From NCBI RefSeq assembly GCF_035645195.1, contig NZ_DASQNA010000046.1, positions 1-64,000 of the forward strand: a stretch of DNA of 64,000 nucleotides. The letters run 5' to 3'. Made by a program: the position numbers and the translations under genes. This document shows, piece after piece, positions 54,846-64,000 of this stretch; the first letter of the stretch is position 1; every line of letters starts with the position of its first letter. The stretch comes from Paenibacillus sp. GTDB lineage: Bacteria > Bacillota > Bacilli > Paenibacillales > YIM-B00363. The notes beneath the pieces are model-generated. The model had not been told where the DNA came from and searched no databases. It was given only the letters and a program-made list of their open reading frames with translations.

Positions 54846-55751
54846 TTAGCGCTCACCGACCTCCAACACTTCCGGAACAAGCCGGATTCCTGTCTCGGCT
54901 TCCACCTTTTGTTGAATGCGCTTGATCAAGGTGAGCACGTCTTCCGCCGTCGCGTTGCCGGTATTCACGATGAAATTGGCATGCAGCGTCGATACTTCCG
55001 CGCCGCCGACCCGGTAGCCTTTGAGGCCCGCGGCCTCGATCAGCTTCGCGGCATGGGTGCCTTCCGGATTGCGGAAAACGCTGCCCGCGCATGCCGCGCT
55101 GAGCGGCTGAGTCCGCATGCGCCGGTCCTTGAACGCCGCCATCGCGGCGGCGATTTCCCTCCGGTCCCCGTAGGCGAGCTGGAAAGTCGCCTCCGTCACG
55201 ATCGCTTTGCGTTCGTGCAGCACGGAATGCCGGTACGCGAAACGGAAATCGTCGCGCGACCAAACTGCCAATTCCCCGTTCTCCAACACCACTTCGGCGG
55301 AGATCAAGATGCGTGAGACGTCGGATGCGTGCGCCCCGGCGTTCATGTAGACGGCGCCGCCGACGCTGCCCGGAATCCCCCCTGCAAATTCCAGGCCCGT
55401 CAAGCCTTCTTTGCCGGTCATGACGGACAGCTTAATGAACGAATACGCGCCGCCCGCCGTAACCTTGTCGCCGTCGAACCGAACGAAGTCGAACGCGTCG
55501 CCCAGTTTGATCACGACCCCGCGTACGCCGCGGTCGGACACGAGCACGTTGGAGCCGCGCCCGAGCGTCGTCCATGGGACGCCGTGCCGATGCAGCGTCG
55601 CGACCGTTTCCGCCAGCTCTCGCTTACCGGAAGGAATCACCAGTACGTCGGCCGGGCCGCCGATCTTCCAAGTCGTGTGCGATGCCAACGATTCGCCGGT
55701 CAATATGTTGCCGACGTGTTTGGCTCGCAGCTCGTCGATCCATTGTTCCAT
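54846..55751 (-). CDS. murB: UDP-N-acetylenolpyruvoylglucosamine reductase
   Basis: A 301-residue FAD enzyme that reduces enolpyruvyl-UDP-GlcNAc to UDP-MurNAc. FAD-binding TLGRGSNVLVSDRGVRGVVI near 61-80, GLEFAGGIPGSVGGAVYMNAGAH near 118-140 and the catalytic Ser in GSVFRNPEG near 222 mark a type II MurB. It is separated from the upstream ftsW/spoVE gene by only 107 bp, where murG usually lies. Confidence 0.95.
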   Translation of the reverse strand: MEQWIDELRAKHVGNILTGESLASHTTWKIGGPADVLVIPSGKRELAETVATLHRHGVPWTTLGRGSNVLVSDRGVRGVVIKLGDAFDFVRFDGDKVTAGGAYSFIKLSVMTGKEGLTGLEFAGGIPGSVGGAVYMNAGAHASDVSRILISAEVVLENGELAVWSRDDFRFAYRHSVLHERKAIVTEATFQLAYGDRREIAAAMAAFKDRRMRTQPLSAACAGSVFRNPEGTHAAKLIEAAGLKGYRVGGAEVSTLHANFIVNTGNATAEDVLTLIKRIQQKVEAETGIRLVPEVLEVGER

Positions 55752-55858
55752 TGGTCGTTCCTCCTTACTAGCAACAACGCGTGACTTGGGGAGCCCTCGC
55801 TCCCGACGTCACAGTCATACGATATGGTATGTTTTCCGCGCGGAAGTGTGACAAAAGC

Positions 55859-56956
55859 CTATCTGGCAAACCTCGAGATGTTTAAAAGAACCCCTAGCGC
55901 GGTAAGCAGCAGCGTCAAGGACGACCCGCCCGCGCTGATCAAGGGAAGCGTGATCCCGGTGACCGGGAGCAGCCCGATGACGACGCCGATGTTGATGAAC
56001 ACTTGGACGCCGAAGATGCCGACAATCCCGACCGCGAGCAAACTGCCGAACGAATCCGGCGCGGTGATCGCTGCGCGCATGCCCCGCCAAACGAGCAGCA
56101 GAAACAATAACAGCAGCAAAGCTCCGCCGATAAAGCCGAGCTCCTCCGCAACGATAGAAAAAATGAAGTCGGTCTGCGGCTCCGGCAAGTAGCTGTGCTT
56201 TTGCCGGCTTGCGCCGAGACCGAGTCCGACGAGGCCGCCCGGTCCGATCGCGAACAGCGACTGGATGATTTGATATCCGGAGCCGAGCGGATCGGACCAC
56301 GGATCGAGGTAACCGGTGATGCGCTGCATGCGGTACGGCGCCGCCAGAATCAGTCCGACGAAGCCGGCGGCGCCGACGGCGGCGAGACCCGCCAAATGTT
56401 TGATTTGCGCGCCGGCCGAGTAGATGACGATCAGGGACGCGCCGACGAGCACCGCCCCGGATCCGAGGTCGGGCTGGAGCATAATGAGGCCGAACGCGAG
56501 ACCGACGACGGCAAGCGGCGGCAGCAGCCCCGTCGTAAATTTAGCGAGGCGCTCCGGATGCTCGGACAGCAGCTTCGCCAAAAACACGATCATGGCCAGC
56601 TTCATAAACTCCGAAGGCTGGATGCCGAAGCTTCCGATGCCAAGCCAGCTTCGCGCCCCGCCGCGGACGACCCCGATGCCCGGAATCAGCACGATGACGA
56701 GCAGCGCGAAGCAAACGATAAGCCCGATTTTAGCATACTTCTTCCAAATCCAATAATCTACGTTCATCGTAAAATACATCGCTACGAGACCGAGGCCCGC
56801 GAAAATCAATTGGCGCTTCAAGTAATAGAGCGAATCGCCGAACTCGCGAAACGCCATGACCGCGCTCGCGCTGTAAACCATGACCACGCCAAGGCACAGC
56901 AGCCCGAGCGTCGCGATCAAAATATACACGTCAGGCGCGGAACGGACTTTGGACAT
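55859..56956 (-). CDS. spoVE: SEDS-family lipid II polymerase FtsW/SpoVE
   Basis: A 365-residue SEDS glycosyltransferase with ten membrane segments; GGARSWLGIGSFGIQPSEFMKLA near 100-122 and the late LPLISAGGSSL are family hallmarks. Position after murD and before murB matches spoVE of Bacillus, but whether it acts in vegetative division (FtsW) or cortex synthesis (SpoVE) cannot be told here. The ATG at 56956 has GGGTG six bases upstream. Confidence 0.9.
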   Translation of the reverse strand: MSKVRSAPDVYILIATLGLLCLGVVMVYSASAVMAFREFGDSLYYLKRQLIFAGLGLVAMYFTMNVDYWIWKKYAKIGLIVCFALLVIVLIPGIGVVRGGARSWLGIGSFGIQPSEFMKLAMIVFLAKLLSEHPERLAKFTTGLLPPLAVVGLAFGLIMLQPDLGSGAVLVGASLIVIYSAGAQIKHLAGLAAVGAAGFVGLILAAPYRMQRITGYLDPWSDPLGSGYQIIQSLFAIGPGGLVGLGLGASRQKHSYLPEPQTDFIFSIVAEELGFIGGALLLLLFLLLVWRGMRAAITAPDSFGSLLAVGIVGIFGVQVFINIGVVIGLLPVTGITLPLISAGGSSLTLLLTALGVLLNISRFAR

Positions 56957-56993
56957 ACGGGACACCCTTTCGCACTCGATAGTACAACCCTAT

Positions 56994-58382
56994 TTACAAG
57001 GTATGCACCGAATGCTTAAACATGCGTCCCCTGTCCTCGAACGACGGGAACATATCCCAGCTCGCGCACGCCGGCGACAGCAGCACGATGTCCCCGGGCT
57101 CGGCGAATTGCTCGGCGGCGGCCGCGGCGAGCCGCATCGCTTCTGCGGGTTCCGCCTCGTCGATCGCCCGCCGCTTGGCGACGCCGCCCAGCTCCGCTAC
57201 TCGCAGCAGCTTCTCCCGCGTCTGGCCGAGAGCGACGACCGCCTTCACGGATCGTTCGAACGCGGGCAGCAGCTCCATGTAGTCGGAGCCGCGGTCGAGG
57301 CCGCCGCAGACGAGCACGATCGGCTGCCCTTCGAACGCTTCGATCGATTTGACCGTCGCCGTCGGATTCGTCGCTTTCGAGTCGTTATAGTAGGCGACGC
57401 CCTCCTTCTCGAGCACGAATTCGAGCCGGTGCTCGACTCCCCGGAACGTCCGCAGGACGTTCCGAACGCTGTCCGGCGCGGCGCCGGCCGCGAGAGCTAC
57501 GGCCGCGGCGGCGATCGCGTTCTCGGCGTTGTGGCTCCCTTTCAGCGCGATGTCCGCGACCGGCATGAGCTCCTCCGTCCGCCCGTCGCCGCGCGCGATC
57601 ATCACTAGGCCGTCGGTTATGTAAACGCCGCTCTCCAGCGGTTGCTTCGAAGAGAACGGGAACCGCTTCGCTTTCAGCGTTGGGACGAGCGAGCGGCAGA
57701 AGGAATCGTCCCAGTTGAACACCGCCGTATCGTCCGGCGTCTGATTCGCGAACAGCTTCGCCTTCGAAGCGGCGTAGTCGTCCATCGTCCCGTGGTAATC
57801 GAGATGCGTTTCGTACAAATTGAGCAGGCAGGCGACGTTCGGGCGGTAATCGACGGTGCCTTTCAGCTGAAAGCTGCTGAGCTCCGTAACGAGCCATTCG
57901 TCCTCCTTCGCCTCGAGCGCCGCCTCGGTGAGCGCGCGGCCGATATTGCCGGCGATGACAGCCCCTTGGCCGTCCTCCCGCAGCATCAAATGGACGAGCG
58001 TTGTCGTCGTCGTTTTGCCGTTGGAGCCCGTGATGCCGATCATCGGCGATTTCGCGATGCGGGCGGCAACCTCCACCTCCGTGACGACTTCGATGCCGAG
58101 TTCGAGCGCTCTCCGGATCGGCGGGATGGAATACGGGATGCCGGGATTTTTCACGACCAACGCCGTATTCTCGTCGATGAGGTCGTCCGGATGATGTCCG
58201 CAAACAACAGAAATACCCAGAGCCGACAATGGGTCGGCCTCAGGGCATTGCGAGCGTTCTTTCTTATCGTTGACGACGACGTCCGCGCCGCGCTTGTGGA
58301 ACAATTCCGCCACGGCGACGCCGCTTCTCGCCAAACCGAGCACGACGACCCGGCGGCCTTGGTACCGGTCCGGATGCAGCAT
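56994..58382 (-). CDS. murD: UDP-N-acetylmuramoyl-L-alanine--D-glutamate ligase
   Basis: A 462-residue Mur ligase that adds D-Glu. Rossmann-like N-terminal GLARSGVAVAELF near 15-27, ATP-binding GITGSNGKTTTTTLVH near 108-123, and C-terminal YYNDSKATNPTATVKSIEAF near 318. The ATG at 58382 is chosen over a start 14 codons earlier because that would overlap mraY and GAGGGG precedes this one. Confidence 0.94.
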   Translation of the reverse strand: MLHPDRYQGRRVVVLGLARSGVAVAELFHKRGADVVVNDKKERSQCPEADPLSALGISVVCGHHPDDLIDENTALVVKNPGIPYSIPPIRRALELGIEVVTEVEVAARIAKSPMIGITGSNGKTTTTTLVHLMLREDGQGAVIAGNIGRALTEAALEAKEDEWLVTELSSFQLKGTVDYRPNVACLLNLYETHLDYHGTMDDYAASKAKLFANQTPDDTAVFNWDDSFCRSLVPTLKAKRFPFSSKQPLESGVYITDGLVMIARGDGRTEELMPVADIALKGSHNAENAIAAAAVALAAGAAPDSVRNVLRTFRGVEHRLEFVLEKEGVAYYNDSKATNPTATVKSIEAFEGQPIVLVCGGLDRGSDYMELLPAFERSVKAVVALGQTREKLLRVAELGGVAKRRAIDEAEPAEAMRLAAAAAEQFAEPGDIVLLSPACASWDMFPSFEDRGRMFKHSVHTL

Positions 58383-58386
58383 AGGC

Positions 58387-59349
58387 TTACAACCCCTCGT
58401 TGATATAAATGCCGAGCCCCGCAAGCACCAGACCCGTCAGCCAGAACGTAATGACGACGCGCCATTCGGACCAGCCGACCAGCTCGAAATGATGGTGAAT
58501 CGGGCTCATCTTGAAGACCCGCTTGCCTCGCGTTTTGAACGAAACGACTTGGATGATGACGGACAGCACTTCGACGACGAATACGCCGCCGATGAGCAGC
58601 AAGAGCAGCTCCGTCTTCGTCAGCGCAGCGACGGCGACGATGCCCCCGCCGATCCCGAGGCTGCCGGTGTCCCCCATGAACACTTTGGCGGGGTGCGCGT
58701 TGTACACCAAAAACCCGAGCACCGCCCCGATCATCGCCGCCGAGAAGAACGCCGCCTCGTGCTCGGTGCGCATCATCGCGATGACCGCGAAAGCGCCGAA
58801 CGCGACGGCGCTCGTCCCGGACAACAGGCCGTCGAGACCGTCGGTGAAATTGACGGCGTTGCTCATTCCCAGCATTAACAAAATGAGGAACGGATAGTAC
58901 AAGAAGCCGAGCGGAATCGTCCAATCGAGCCCTGGCACGTACACATTCGTGTCGTGGCCGCTCGCGTACAGCAACGCGCAGACCGCGATCGAGAACAAGA
59001 GCTGACCGAACAGCTTCTGCTTCGGGGTGAGACCGAGCGAGCGTTTGAAGGCGATTTTGATATAATCGTCCAAAAAGCCGACGAGTCCGAAGCCGAGCGA
59101 CGCGACGAGCAGCACGTACACGTCGAGCGATCGGTCGGAAAAGCGGAGAAACGCCAGCAGCAGCGCGAGCAAAATAATGATGCCGCCCATCGTCGGCGTG
59201 CCGGCTTTCTTTTGATGGCCTTGAGGTCCTTCTTGCCGAATTTGCTGACCGAATTTGAGCCGCCTCAGCAGCGGGATGCAAAGCGGTCCGAGAATGACGG
59301 CCAGCGCGAAGGAAACGCCCGTCGTGATTAATATCGGATTGAGTTCCAC
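58387..59349 (-). CDS. mraY: Phospho-N-acetylmuramoyl-pentapeptide transferase
   Basis: A 320-residue ten-helix membrane enzyme producing lipid I. GTPTMGG near 50, LGFGLVGFLDDYIK near 87 with catalytic Asp pair, NAVNFTDGLDGLLSG near 170 and MSPIHHHFELVGWSE near 287 are all present. The start is GTG at 59349 with AAGGGGGA upstream. Confidence 0.96.
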   Translation of the reverse strand: MELNPILITTGVSFALAVILGPLCIPLLRRLKFGQQIRQEGPQGHQKKAGTPTMGGIIILLALLLAFLRFSDRSLDVYVLLVASLGFGLVGFLDDYIKIAFKRSLGLTPKQKLFGQLLFSIAVCALLYASGHDTNVYVPGLDWTIPLGFLYYPFLILLMLGMSNAVNFTDGLDGLLSGTSAVAFGAFAVIAMMRTEHEAAFFSAAMIGAVLGFLVYNAHPAKVFMGDTGSLGIGGGIVAVAALTKTELLLLLIGGVFVVEVLSVIIQVVSFKTRGKRVFKMSPIHHHFELVGWSEWRVVITFWLTGLVLAGLGIYINEGL

Positions 59350-59362
59350 TGCCGTCCCCCTT

Positions 59363-60751
59363 CTACGGATGATTCCGCATTCGTTCGATAATCGTTTCCA
59401 TCTTCATGCCTCGCGACGCCTTGACGAGGATGAGATCCCCCGGCTGCGCGAGCCGCTCGAGCGCGTCCGCGAGCGCCTCTTTGTCGTCGAACGCCTGGAC
59501 GCGTTCTTCCGGATAATTCGGCGCCGCCGCGTCGGCGATCTCGCGCCCGAGCGCGCCGAACGTCAGCACGTAATCGATTCTTTCCGGCGCGAGCTCGCGG
59601 CCGACGCCGCGATGCAGCTCCCGTTCTTCGGGCCCGAGCTCGAGCATATCGCCGAGCACGGCGAATTTGCGGGCGTAACCGGTCGTCTCGCGTAGCAGCG
59701 CGAGCGCCGCGCGCATCGACGTCGGGCTCGCGTTGTACGCGTCGTTCCACAGCGTCGTGCCGTTCTTCCCGTCGACGCGTTCGATGCGCATGCCCGTCGG
59801 CGTAAAGCCGGCGAGCGCGGCGGCGATCCGCTCGTCGTCGAGGCCGAACGAGCGGCCGATCGCGAGCGCCGCCAGCGCGTTGGTCGCGTTGTGTCGGCCG
59901 AGCATCGGGATGCGGAAGACGACGGGCGAATCCGTCGTTCGGAACGACGTGCCGTTCGCCGACAGCTCGACCGACGCAAGGCGAATCTCGCAGGCGTCGC
60001 TTGCGCCGAAGCGGACGAGGCGGCATGCGGCCGGCCCCGGCGCTTCGCCGAGGTACCGGTCGATTAGCGGCTCGTCGCCCGGAACGACGAACGTGCCGCC
60101 CTCGGCGAGGCCCGCGCGAATTTCCAGCTTCGCCTTGGCGATTTCGTCGCGCGAGCCGAGCTGCAGCAAATGCGCGTCGCCGATGTTCGTAATGACCGCC
60201 GCGTCAGGCCGCGCGATCGTCGTCAGCAGCTCGATTTCGCCGCGTCCGCTCATGCCCATCTCGAGAACGGCGAATTCGGTGTCCGGCGTCAGCGACAGCA
60301 GCGTCAGCGGCAGGCCGATATGATTGTTATAATTGCCTTGCGTTTTGTATACGCGATAAGCGGCGGACAATACCGCCGCGGTCATGTCTTTCGTCGTCGT
60401 CTTGCCGTTGCTGCCGGTAATTCCGACGATGCGAACCGGCAGCGAGCGACGGTAGCTCGCGGCGAGCCGCTGCAGCGCGGCCAGCGTGTCGTCGACGACG
60501 ACGACGGGCCGGCCCGCCGGCGGCTCCCCTTGGTCCGCCTGCCACAGCATGGCGGCGGCTCCCCCCGCGAACGCGGCGTCCGCGTACGCGTGCCCGTTGA
60601 ACCGTTCGCCGATCAACGGCACGAACAAATTGCCCGCGGTAATCGTGCGGGTATCCGTAGACACGCCTCGGATGTCGACTTCTTTCCCGAGTCCGCCCGC
60701 GACGGAGCCTCCGGCATATGTCGCAATGGTGTCAAGCTTCGCCTGTATCAT
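59363..60751 (-). CDS. murF: UDP-N-acetylmuramoyl-tripeptide--D-alanyl-D-alanine ligase
   Basis: A 462-residue Mur ligase adding D-Ala-D-Ala. N-terminal GVSTDTRTITAGNLFVPLIGERFNGH, P-loop GITGSNGKTTTKDMT near 108-122, AVLEMGMSGRGEIELL near 166 and NDAYNASPTSMRAAL near 335 are MurF hallmarks. Its start overlaps murE by four bases. Confidence 0.95.
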   Translation of the reverse strand: MIQAKLDTIATYAGGSVAGGLGKEVDIRGVSTDTRTITAGNLFVPLIGERFNGHAYADAAFAGGAAAMLWQADQGEPPAGRPVVVVDDTLAALQRLAASYRRSLPVRIVGITGSNGKTTTKDMTAAVLSAAYRVYKTQGNYNNHIGLPLTLLSLTPDTEFAVLEMGMSGRGEIELLTTIARPDAAVITNIGDAHLLQLGSRDEIAKAKLEIRAGLAEGGTFVVPGDEPLIDRYLGEAPGPAACRLVRFGASDACEIRLASVELSANGTSFRTTDSPVVFRIPMLGRHNATNALAALAIGRSFGLDDERIAAALAGFTPTGMRIERVDGKNGTTLWNDAYNASPTSMRAALALLRETTGYARKFAVLGDMLELGPEERELHRGVGRELAPERIDYVLTFGALGREIADAAAPNYPEERVQAFDDKEALADALERLAQPGDLILVKASRGMKMETIIERMRNHP

Positions 60752-62238
60752 GCCTTCGTCCTCCCGAGAATCGCTTCCTTCGCGACGAGCCTGTCGTCGA
60801 AGGGGAGCGTCGCGCCGCCGATAATTTGGTACGTTTCGTGTCCTTTGCCCGCAATCAATACTACATCGTCAGGCTCGGCCATTTCAACCGCTTTTTGGAT
60901 GGCGCGCTTCCGATCGACGACGACCTCGTATCGCGTATGGTCCGCGCCCGCTTCGCGCACGCCCGCTTCGATGTCGCGCAATATCGCTTCCGGCGCCTCC
61001 GAACGCGGGTTGTCGGATGTCAGGATCGCGTAATCGCTCCGCTCCGCCGCGATGCGTCCCATGATCGGCCGTTTGCCGCGGTCGCGGTCGCCGCCGCAGC
61101 CGAATACGGTGATGACCCGTCCGCGCGCGAGCTCCTTCACGGTGTCGAGCACGTTGAGCAGGCCGTCCGGCGTATGCGCGTAATCGACGAGCACCGTGAA
61201 CGGCTGCCCCGCGCTGACCGGCTCGACCCGGCCTTCGACGCCGGGCAGGCGCTCCAGCGCCTCCTTTATTACCGTTAACGGGATCCCCTCCGCCAAAGTT
61301 GCGGCGATCGCGCCCAAAACGTTATAAACGTTGAATTTGCCCACCATGTTGACGGTGAGCTCCGTTTCGCCCGCGAACGTGGACACCAACATCTTCGTCC
61401 CTTTCGAGGTCAAACGAATGTCGCTCGCCTTCACATCCGCGTCCGCCTCGATGCCGTACAAAATCGTCTCCGCGGCGGTAATGGCTTTATATTTCGCATG
61501 CACGGGATCGTCCGCGTTCAGCACCGCGTATTTGCGCGCCGCCTCCCCGGGCTCCGCCGCGTTGCCGAGACGGGCGAAAAACAGCCCCTTCGCCTCGGCA
61601 TATTTCTCCATCGTTCCGTGATAATCGAGGTGATCCTGAGTCAGGTTCGTGAATACCGCGGTCCGGAAATCGACGCCGATCGTCCGCCCCTGGTCGAGCG
61701 CGTGGCTCGACACCTCCATGACGCAATAGTCGACGCCGGCATCGGCCATGCGCCGCAGCGTCCGCTGCAGCGACACGGCGTCGGCCGTCGTGCGCTCCGC
61801 CGGCTCCGCGAGCTCGCCGATTTTCACCTGAATCGTGCCCATCAGGCCGGTCGTATGCCCCGCCTGCGACAAAATCGCCTCGATGAGCGTCGTCGTCGTC
61901 GTCTTCCCGTTCGTGCCGGTGACGCCGATCGTCCGCACCCGCTTGCTCGGATCGCCGTAGAAATGGCGCGCGATAATGGCCGATGCGTACCGGGCGTCAG
62001 GGACGATCAGCTGCGGCACCGGAAGCGGCAGCTCCCGCTCCGCGACGAGCGCCGCCGCGCCGTTCGCGACGGCCGCCGCCGCGAAATCGTGGCCGTCGTT
62101 CGTAAAGCCGGGAATGCATAAAAACAAATCGCCTGCCGCGGCGCGGCGGGAATCGACCGCGATGCCGGAGACGTCGACGCGGCCGTCCCCGCGAATGTCG
62201 GCTTTCAGGAATAGCGATGCGAGCTCTTGCAGCAACAA
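60748..62238 (-). CDS. murE: UDP-MurNAc-L-Ala-D-Glu:meso-diaminopimelate ligase
   Basis: A 496-residue Mur ligase. P-loop GVTGTNGKTTTTTLIEA near 109-125; the C-terminal DNPR motif (TSDNPRSEAPEAI near 405) selects meso-DAP rather than lysine. This agrees with the DAP pathway genes in this window and implies a DAP-type wall. The start is TTG at 62238 with GGAGGGG six bases upstream. A TATAAT at 62273-62278 may be part of its own promoter. Confidence 0.95.
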   Translation of the reverse strand: MLLQELASLFLKADIRGDGRVDVSGIAVDSRRAAAGDLFLCIPGFTNDGHDFAAAAVANGAAALVAERELPLPVPQLIVPDARYASAIIARHFYGDPSKRVRTIGVTGTNGKTTTTTLIEAILSQAGHTTGLMGTIQVKIGELAEPAERTTADAVSLQRTLRRMADAGVDYCVMEVSSHALDQGRTIGVDFRTAVFTNLTQDHLDYHGTMEKYAEAKGLFFARLGNAAEPGEAARKYAVLNADDPVHAKYKAITAAETILYGIEADADVKASDIRLTSKGTKMLVSTFAGETELTVNMVGKFNVYNVLGAIAATLAEGIPLTVIKEALERLPGVEGRVEPVSAGQPFTVLVDYAHTPDGLLNVLDTVKELARGRVITVFGCGGDRDRGKRPIMGRIAAERSDYAILTSDNPRSEAPEAILRDIEAGVREAGADHTRYEVVVDRKRAIQKAVEMAEPDDVVLIAGKGHETYQIIGGATLPFDDRLVAKEAILGRTKA

Positions 62239-62331
62239 GGGATTCCCCTCCGTTCAGAAAGGTTGAATTTTTATTATAGACAAAAAAGCGCGGCCGCAAC
62301 GGAAATTACCGGAAAAGGAGTCCTCCGGCGG

Positions 62332-64000
62332 TCAATTCCCCGGCGGAGGCGACGCCTTGTCGGACAAATAAATTTGAATGGTGGAGCCCATCGGCACCTT
62401 CGTCCCCGCCTTCGGCTCCTGCATCACGACCGTATTCCCGGCCCCGTATTTCGCGAGCGTGAAGTTCATGTTGAGACTCTGATAAATTTCGGTCGTCGTC
62501 CGGCCGACGAGGTCCGGCACCTCGACCATCATCACGTCGAGGCCGTACCGGTATTCGGGCTCGAGCTGCTCCTTGCGCGGAGGGATGCCCATGTAGCGCA
62601 AGCTGTCCTCCATAATGTTCTGGACGATCGGAGCGGCGATCAAGCCGCCGAACTGCAAGCCCTTCGGATTGTCGACGGCCGTGTAAATCAGAATCTTCGG
62701 ATCGTCCGCCGGCGCGAAGCCGATGAAGGAAACGATGTGCTCGGTCGGCGAGTAGCGGCCGTTCACGACCTTCTGCGCCGTGCCGGTTTTGCCGCCGACG
62801 CGGTAGCCCTCGATGAAAGCGTTCCGGCCGGTCCCTTTCGCGACGACGCTTTCGAGCGCCATGCGCACCTTTTGCGACGTTTCCTCGGAGATGATGTTGT
62901 CGCGCACGAGCGTCGGTTCGATCGCGTCGACGACCTCTCCGGTTTCCGGATCGACCCACGCCTTCGCGACATGCGGCCGATACAGCTTGCCGCCGTTGAT
63001 CGCGGCGGAAATCGCCATCACCTGCTGGATCGGCGTCACCGACACCCCTTGCCCGAACGACGTCGTCGCCAGTTCCACCGGGCCGACCCGCTCCGGCTTG
63101 AACAGAATGCCGTTCTCCTCGCCGCCGAGGTCGATGCCCGTTTTGGCGCCGAACCCGAATTTCTTGATGTAATCGAACAGCGTCGTCGCGCCGAGCCGTT
63201 GGCCCATGACGACGAAGCCCGGGTTGCACGAATTTTCGACGACTTCGAGGAACGTCTCCGCGCCGTGTCCGCCGGGCTTCCAGCAGCGCAGCCGCGCCCC
63301 GCCGACTTCGATCGCGCCTTTATCGTAAAATTCTTCTTCGAAGGTAACTTTGCCTTCCTGGAGCGCGGCCGCGAGCGTCACGATTTTGAACGTAGACCCC
63401 GGCTCGTACGTCATCCAGATCGGCAGGTTGCGGTTGTACACTTCCGATGGGTATTGCTGGTAATCGCCAGGCTCGTAGCCGGGCCGGCTCGCCATCGCGA
63501 GCACTTCGCCCGTGTTCGGATCGACGGCGACCGAAATGATCCGGTCCGGCTGATAGCGGACCATCGCCTGGTCGAGCTCCCGCTCCATGATCGTCTGGAT
63601 TTGCCGATCGAGCGTCAGCTGCAGCGTCAGCCCGTCTTTCGGCGGTATGTATTCTTCCGAGGAATTCGGCATCTCCTCGCCTCTCGCGTTGGACAAATAG
63701 GCGATGCTCCCGCCGACGCCCCGCAGCAGCTCGTCGTACGACGCTTCGACCCCGGTCAGCCCTTGGTTGTCGATGCCGGTGAAGCCGAGCACATGCGCGG
63801 CGAGTCCGTCGTACGGGTAATAACGCTTATTGTCCTCCGCAACGAAAATGCCCGGCAGCTGCAAATCTCTCACCTGCTGGGCTTTGTCCTGCGAGATTTT
63901 CCGGCCGCCGGGCGACAGGCGCACGATGGAGACGCGCTTCGAGATCGCCTCGAGCACTTTCTTCTCCGTCATGCCAAGCACCGGCGCAAGCCGCTTGGCC
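62332..64000 (-). CDS. spoVD: Penicillin-binding transpeptidase SpoVD/FtsI type (partial, N-terminus beyond window)
   Basis: About 556 C-terminal residues of a class B PBP; the N-terminal membrane anchor lies beyond the right edge. The transpeptidase motifs are STFK (YEPGSTFKIVTL), SCN (VENSCNPGF) and KTG (VGGKTGTAQK). A single PASTA domain ends the protein (VEVPDLVGRTTTEIYQSLN to the end). One PASTA domain and the place upstream of murE fit SpoVD, the cortex/division PBP partner of SpoVE; the vegetative PBP2B usually lies just before it and has two PASTA domains. Confidence 0.9.
   Translation of the reverse strand, partial: AKRLAPVLGMTEKKVLEAISKRVSIVRLSPGGRKISQDKAQQVRDLQLPGIFVAEDNKRYYPYDGLAAHVLGFTGIDNQGLTGVEASYDELLRGVGGSIAYLSNARGEEMPNSSEEYIPPKDGLTLQLTLDRQIQTIMERELDQAMVRYQPDRIISVAVDPNTGEVLAMASRPGYEPGDYQQYPSEVYNRNLPIWMTYEPGSTFKIVTLAAALQEGKVTFEEEFYDKGAIEVGGARLRCWKPGGHGAETFLEVVENSCNPGFVVMGQRLGATTLFDYIKKFGFGAKTGIDLGGEENGILFKPERVGPVELATTSFGQGVSVTPIQQVMAISAAINGGKLYRPHVAKAWVDPETGEVVDAIEPTLVRDNIISEETSQKVRMALESVVAKGTGRNAFIEGYRVGGKTGTAQKVVNGRYSPTEHIVSFIGFAPADDPKILIYTAVDNPKGLQFGGLIAAPIVQNIMEDSLRYMGIPPRKEQLEPEYRYGLDVMMVEVPDLVGRTTTEIYQSLNMNFTLAKYGAGNTVVMQEPKAGTKVPMGSTIQIYLSDKASPPPGN

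Overview
The window comes from a GC-rich, endospore-forming member of the Bacillota, most likely Paenibacillales (Cohnella- or Paenibacillus-like; this placement is inference from gene content and order). It carries SigE, SigG, SpoIIGA, SpoVE and SpoVD-type genes, a PyrR-attenuated pyr operon, an Ile T-box, the acetylated diaminopimelate pathway and an S-layer-homology protein. Nearly all genes lie on the minus strand. The left edge is the first bases of a 16S rRNA gene, read leftwards out of the window.

Layout. 0-0.5 kb: tandem rRNA promoters, 16S leader and tRNA-Val. 0.5-8.3 kb: NhaC antiporter, SLH protein, DCC-family protein, a run of very small acidic proteins each with a strong ribosome site, a CorA channel, tRNA-fMet/tRNA-Ile2, PgpA and a 2H phosphoesterase. 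8.3-15.4 kb: a five-gene MacAB-like ABC operon that also encodes a solute-binding lipoprotein and an ATPase fused to an AbrB-like domain. 15.5-17.9 kb: kduI-deoR-kduD for uronate breakdown. 18.0-22.8 kb: molybdenum-cofactor genes (moaD-moeA-mobB, mobA), a DODA-type dioxygenase behind a perfect dyad, and a 1.2 kb non-coding repeat block. 22.9-31.7 kb: pyrR-pyrB-pyrC-carA-carB-pyrF-pyrE with PyrR leader; pyrK and pyrD are absent. 31.7-34.8 kb: patA facing dapH-dapL (lysine and meso-DAP via N-acetyl intermediates). 34.9-40.6 kb: rluD-lspA, yteA, a DUF5665 protein, and ileS under a T-box. 40.7-47.7 kb: divIVA-ylmH-ylmG-sepF-ylmE-ylmD, ylmC, sigG, sigE, spoIIGA. 50.1-64 kb: the dcw cluster from ftsZ back to a truncated spoVD, without murG in its usual place.

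The most unusual part is 47.9-50.05 kb. There the expected spoIIGA-ftsZ junction holds an intact IS1595/ISXO2-like gene that lacks the expected catalytic acidic motif. It is flanked by many copies of one 25-bp core: inverted copies on its left, direct copies on its right, ending in a ten-unit array of about 47 bp. The same core occurs at 20.3-21.3 kb as four inverted copies and then a 13-unit, 39-bp array, with no gene between them. This looks like a dispersed repeat family paired with a domesticated or decayed transposase-like protein, comparable in concept to REP/RAYT pairs but with a different protein family.

Functionally, the right half couples precursor synthesis (DAP, MurA-F, MraY), division (FtsZ/FtsA/DivIB/SepF/DivIVA) and sporulation (SpoIIGA-SigE, SigG, SpoVE, SpoVD). 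All calls rest on reading the sequence; no database search was run.
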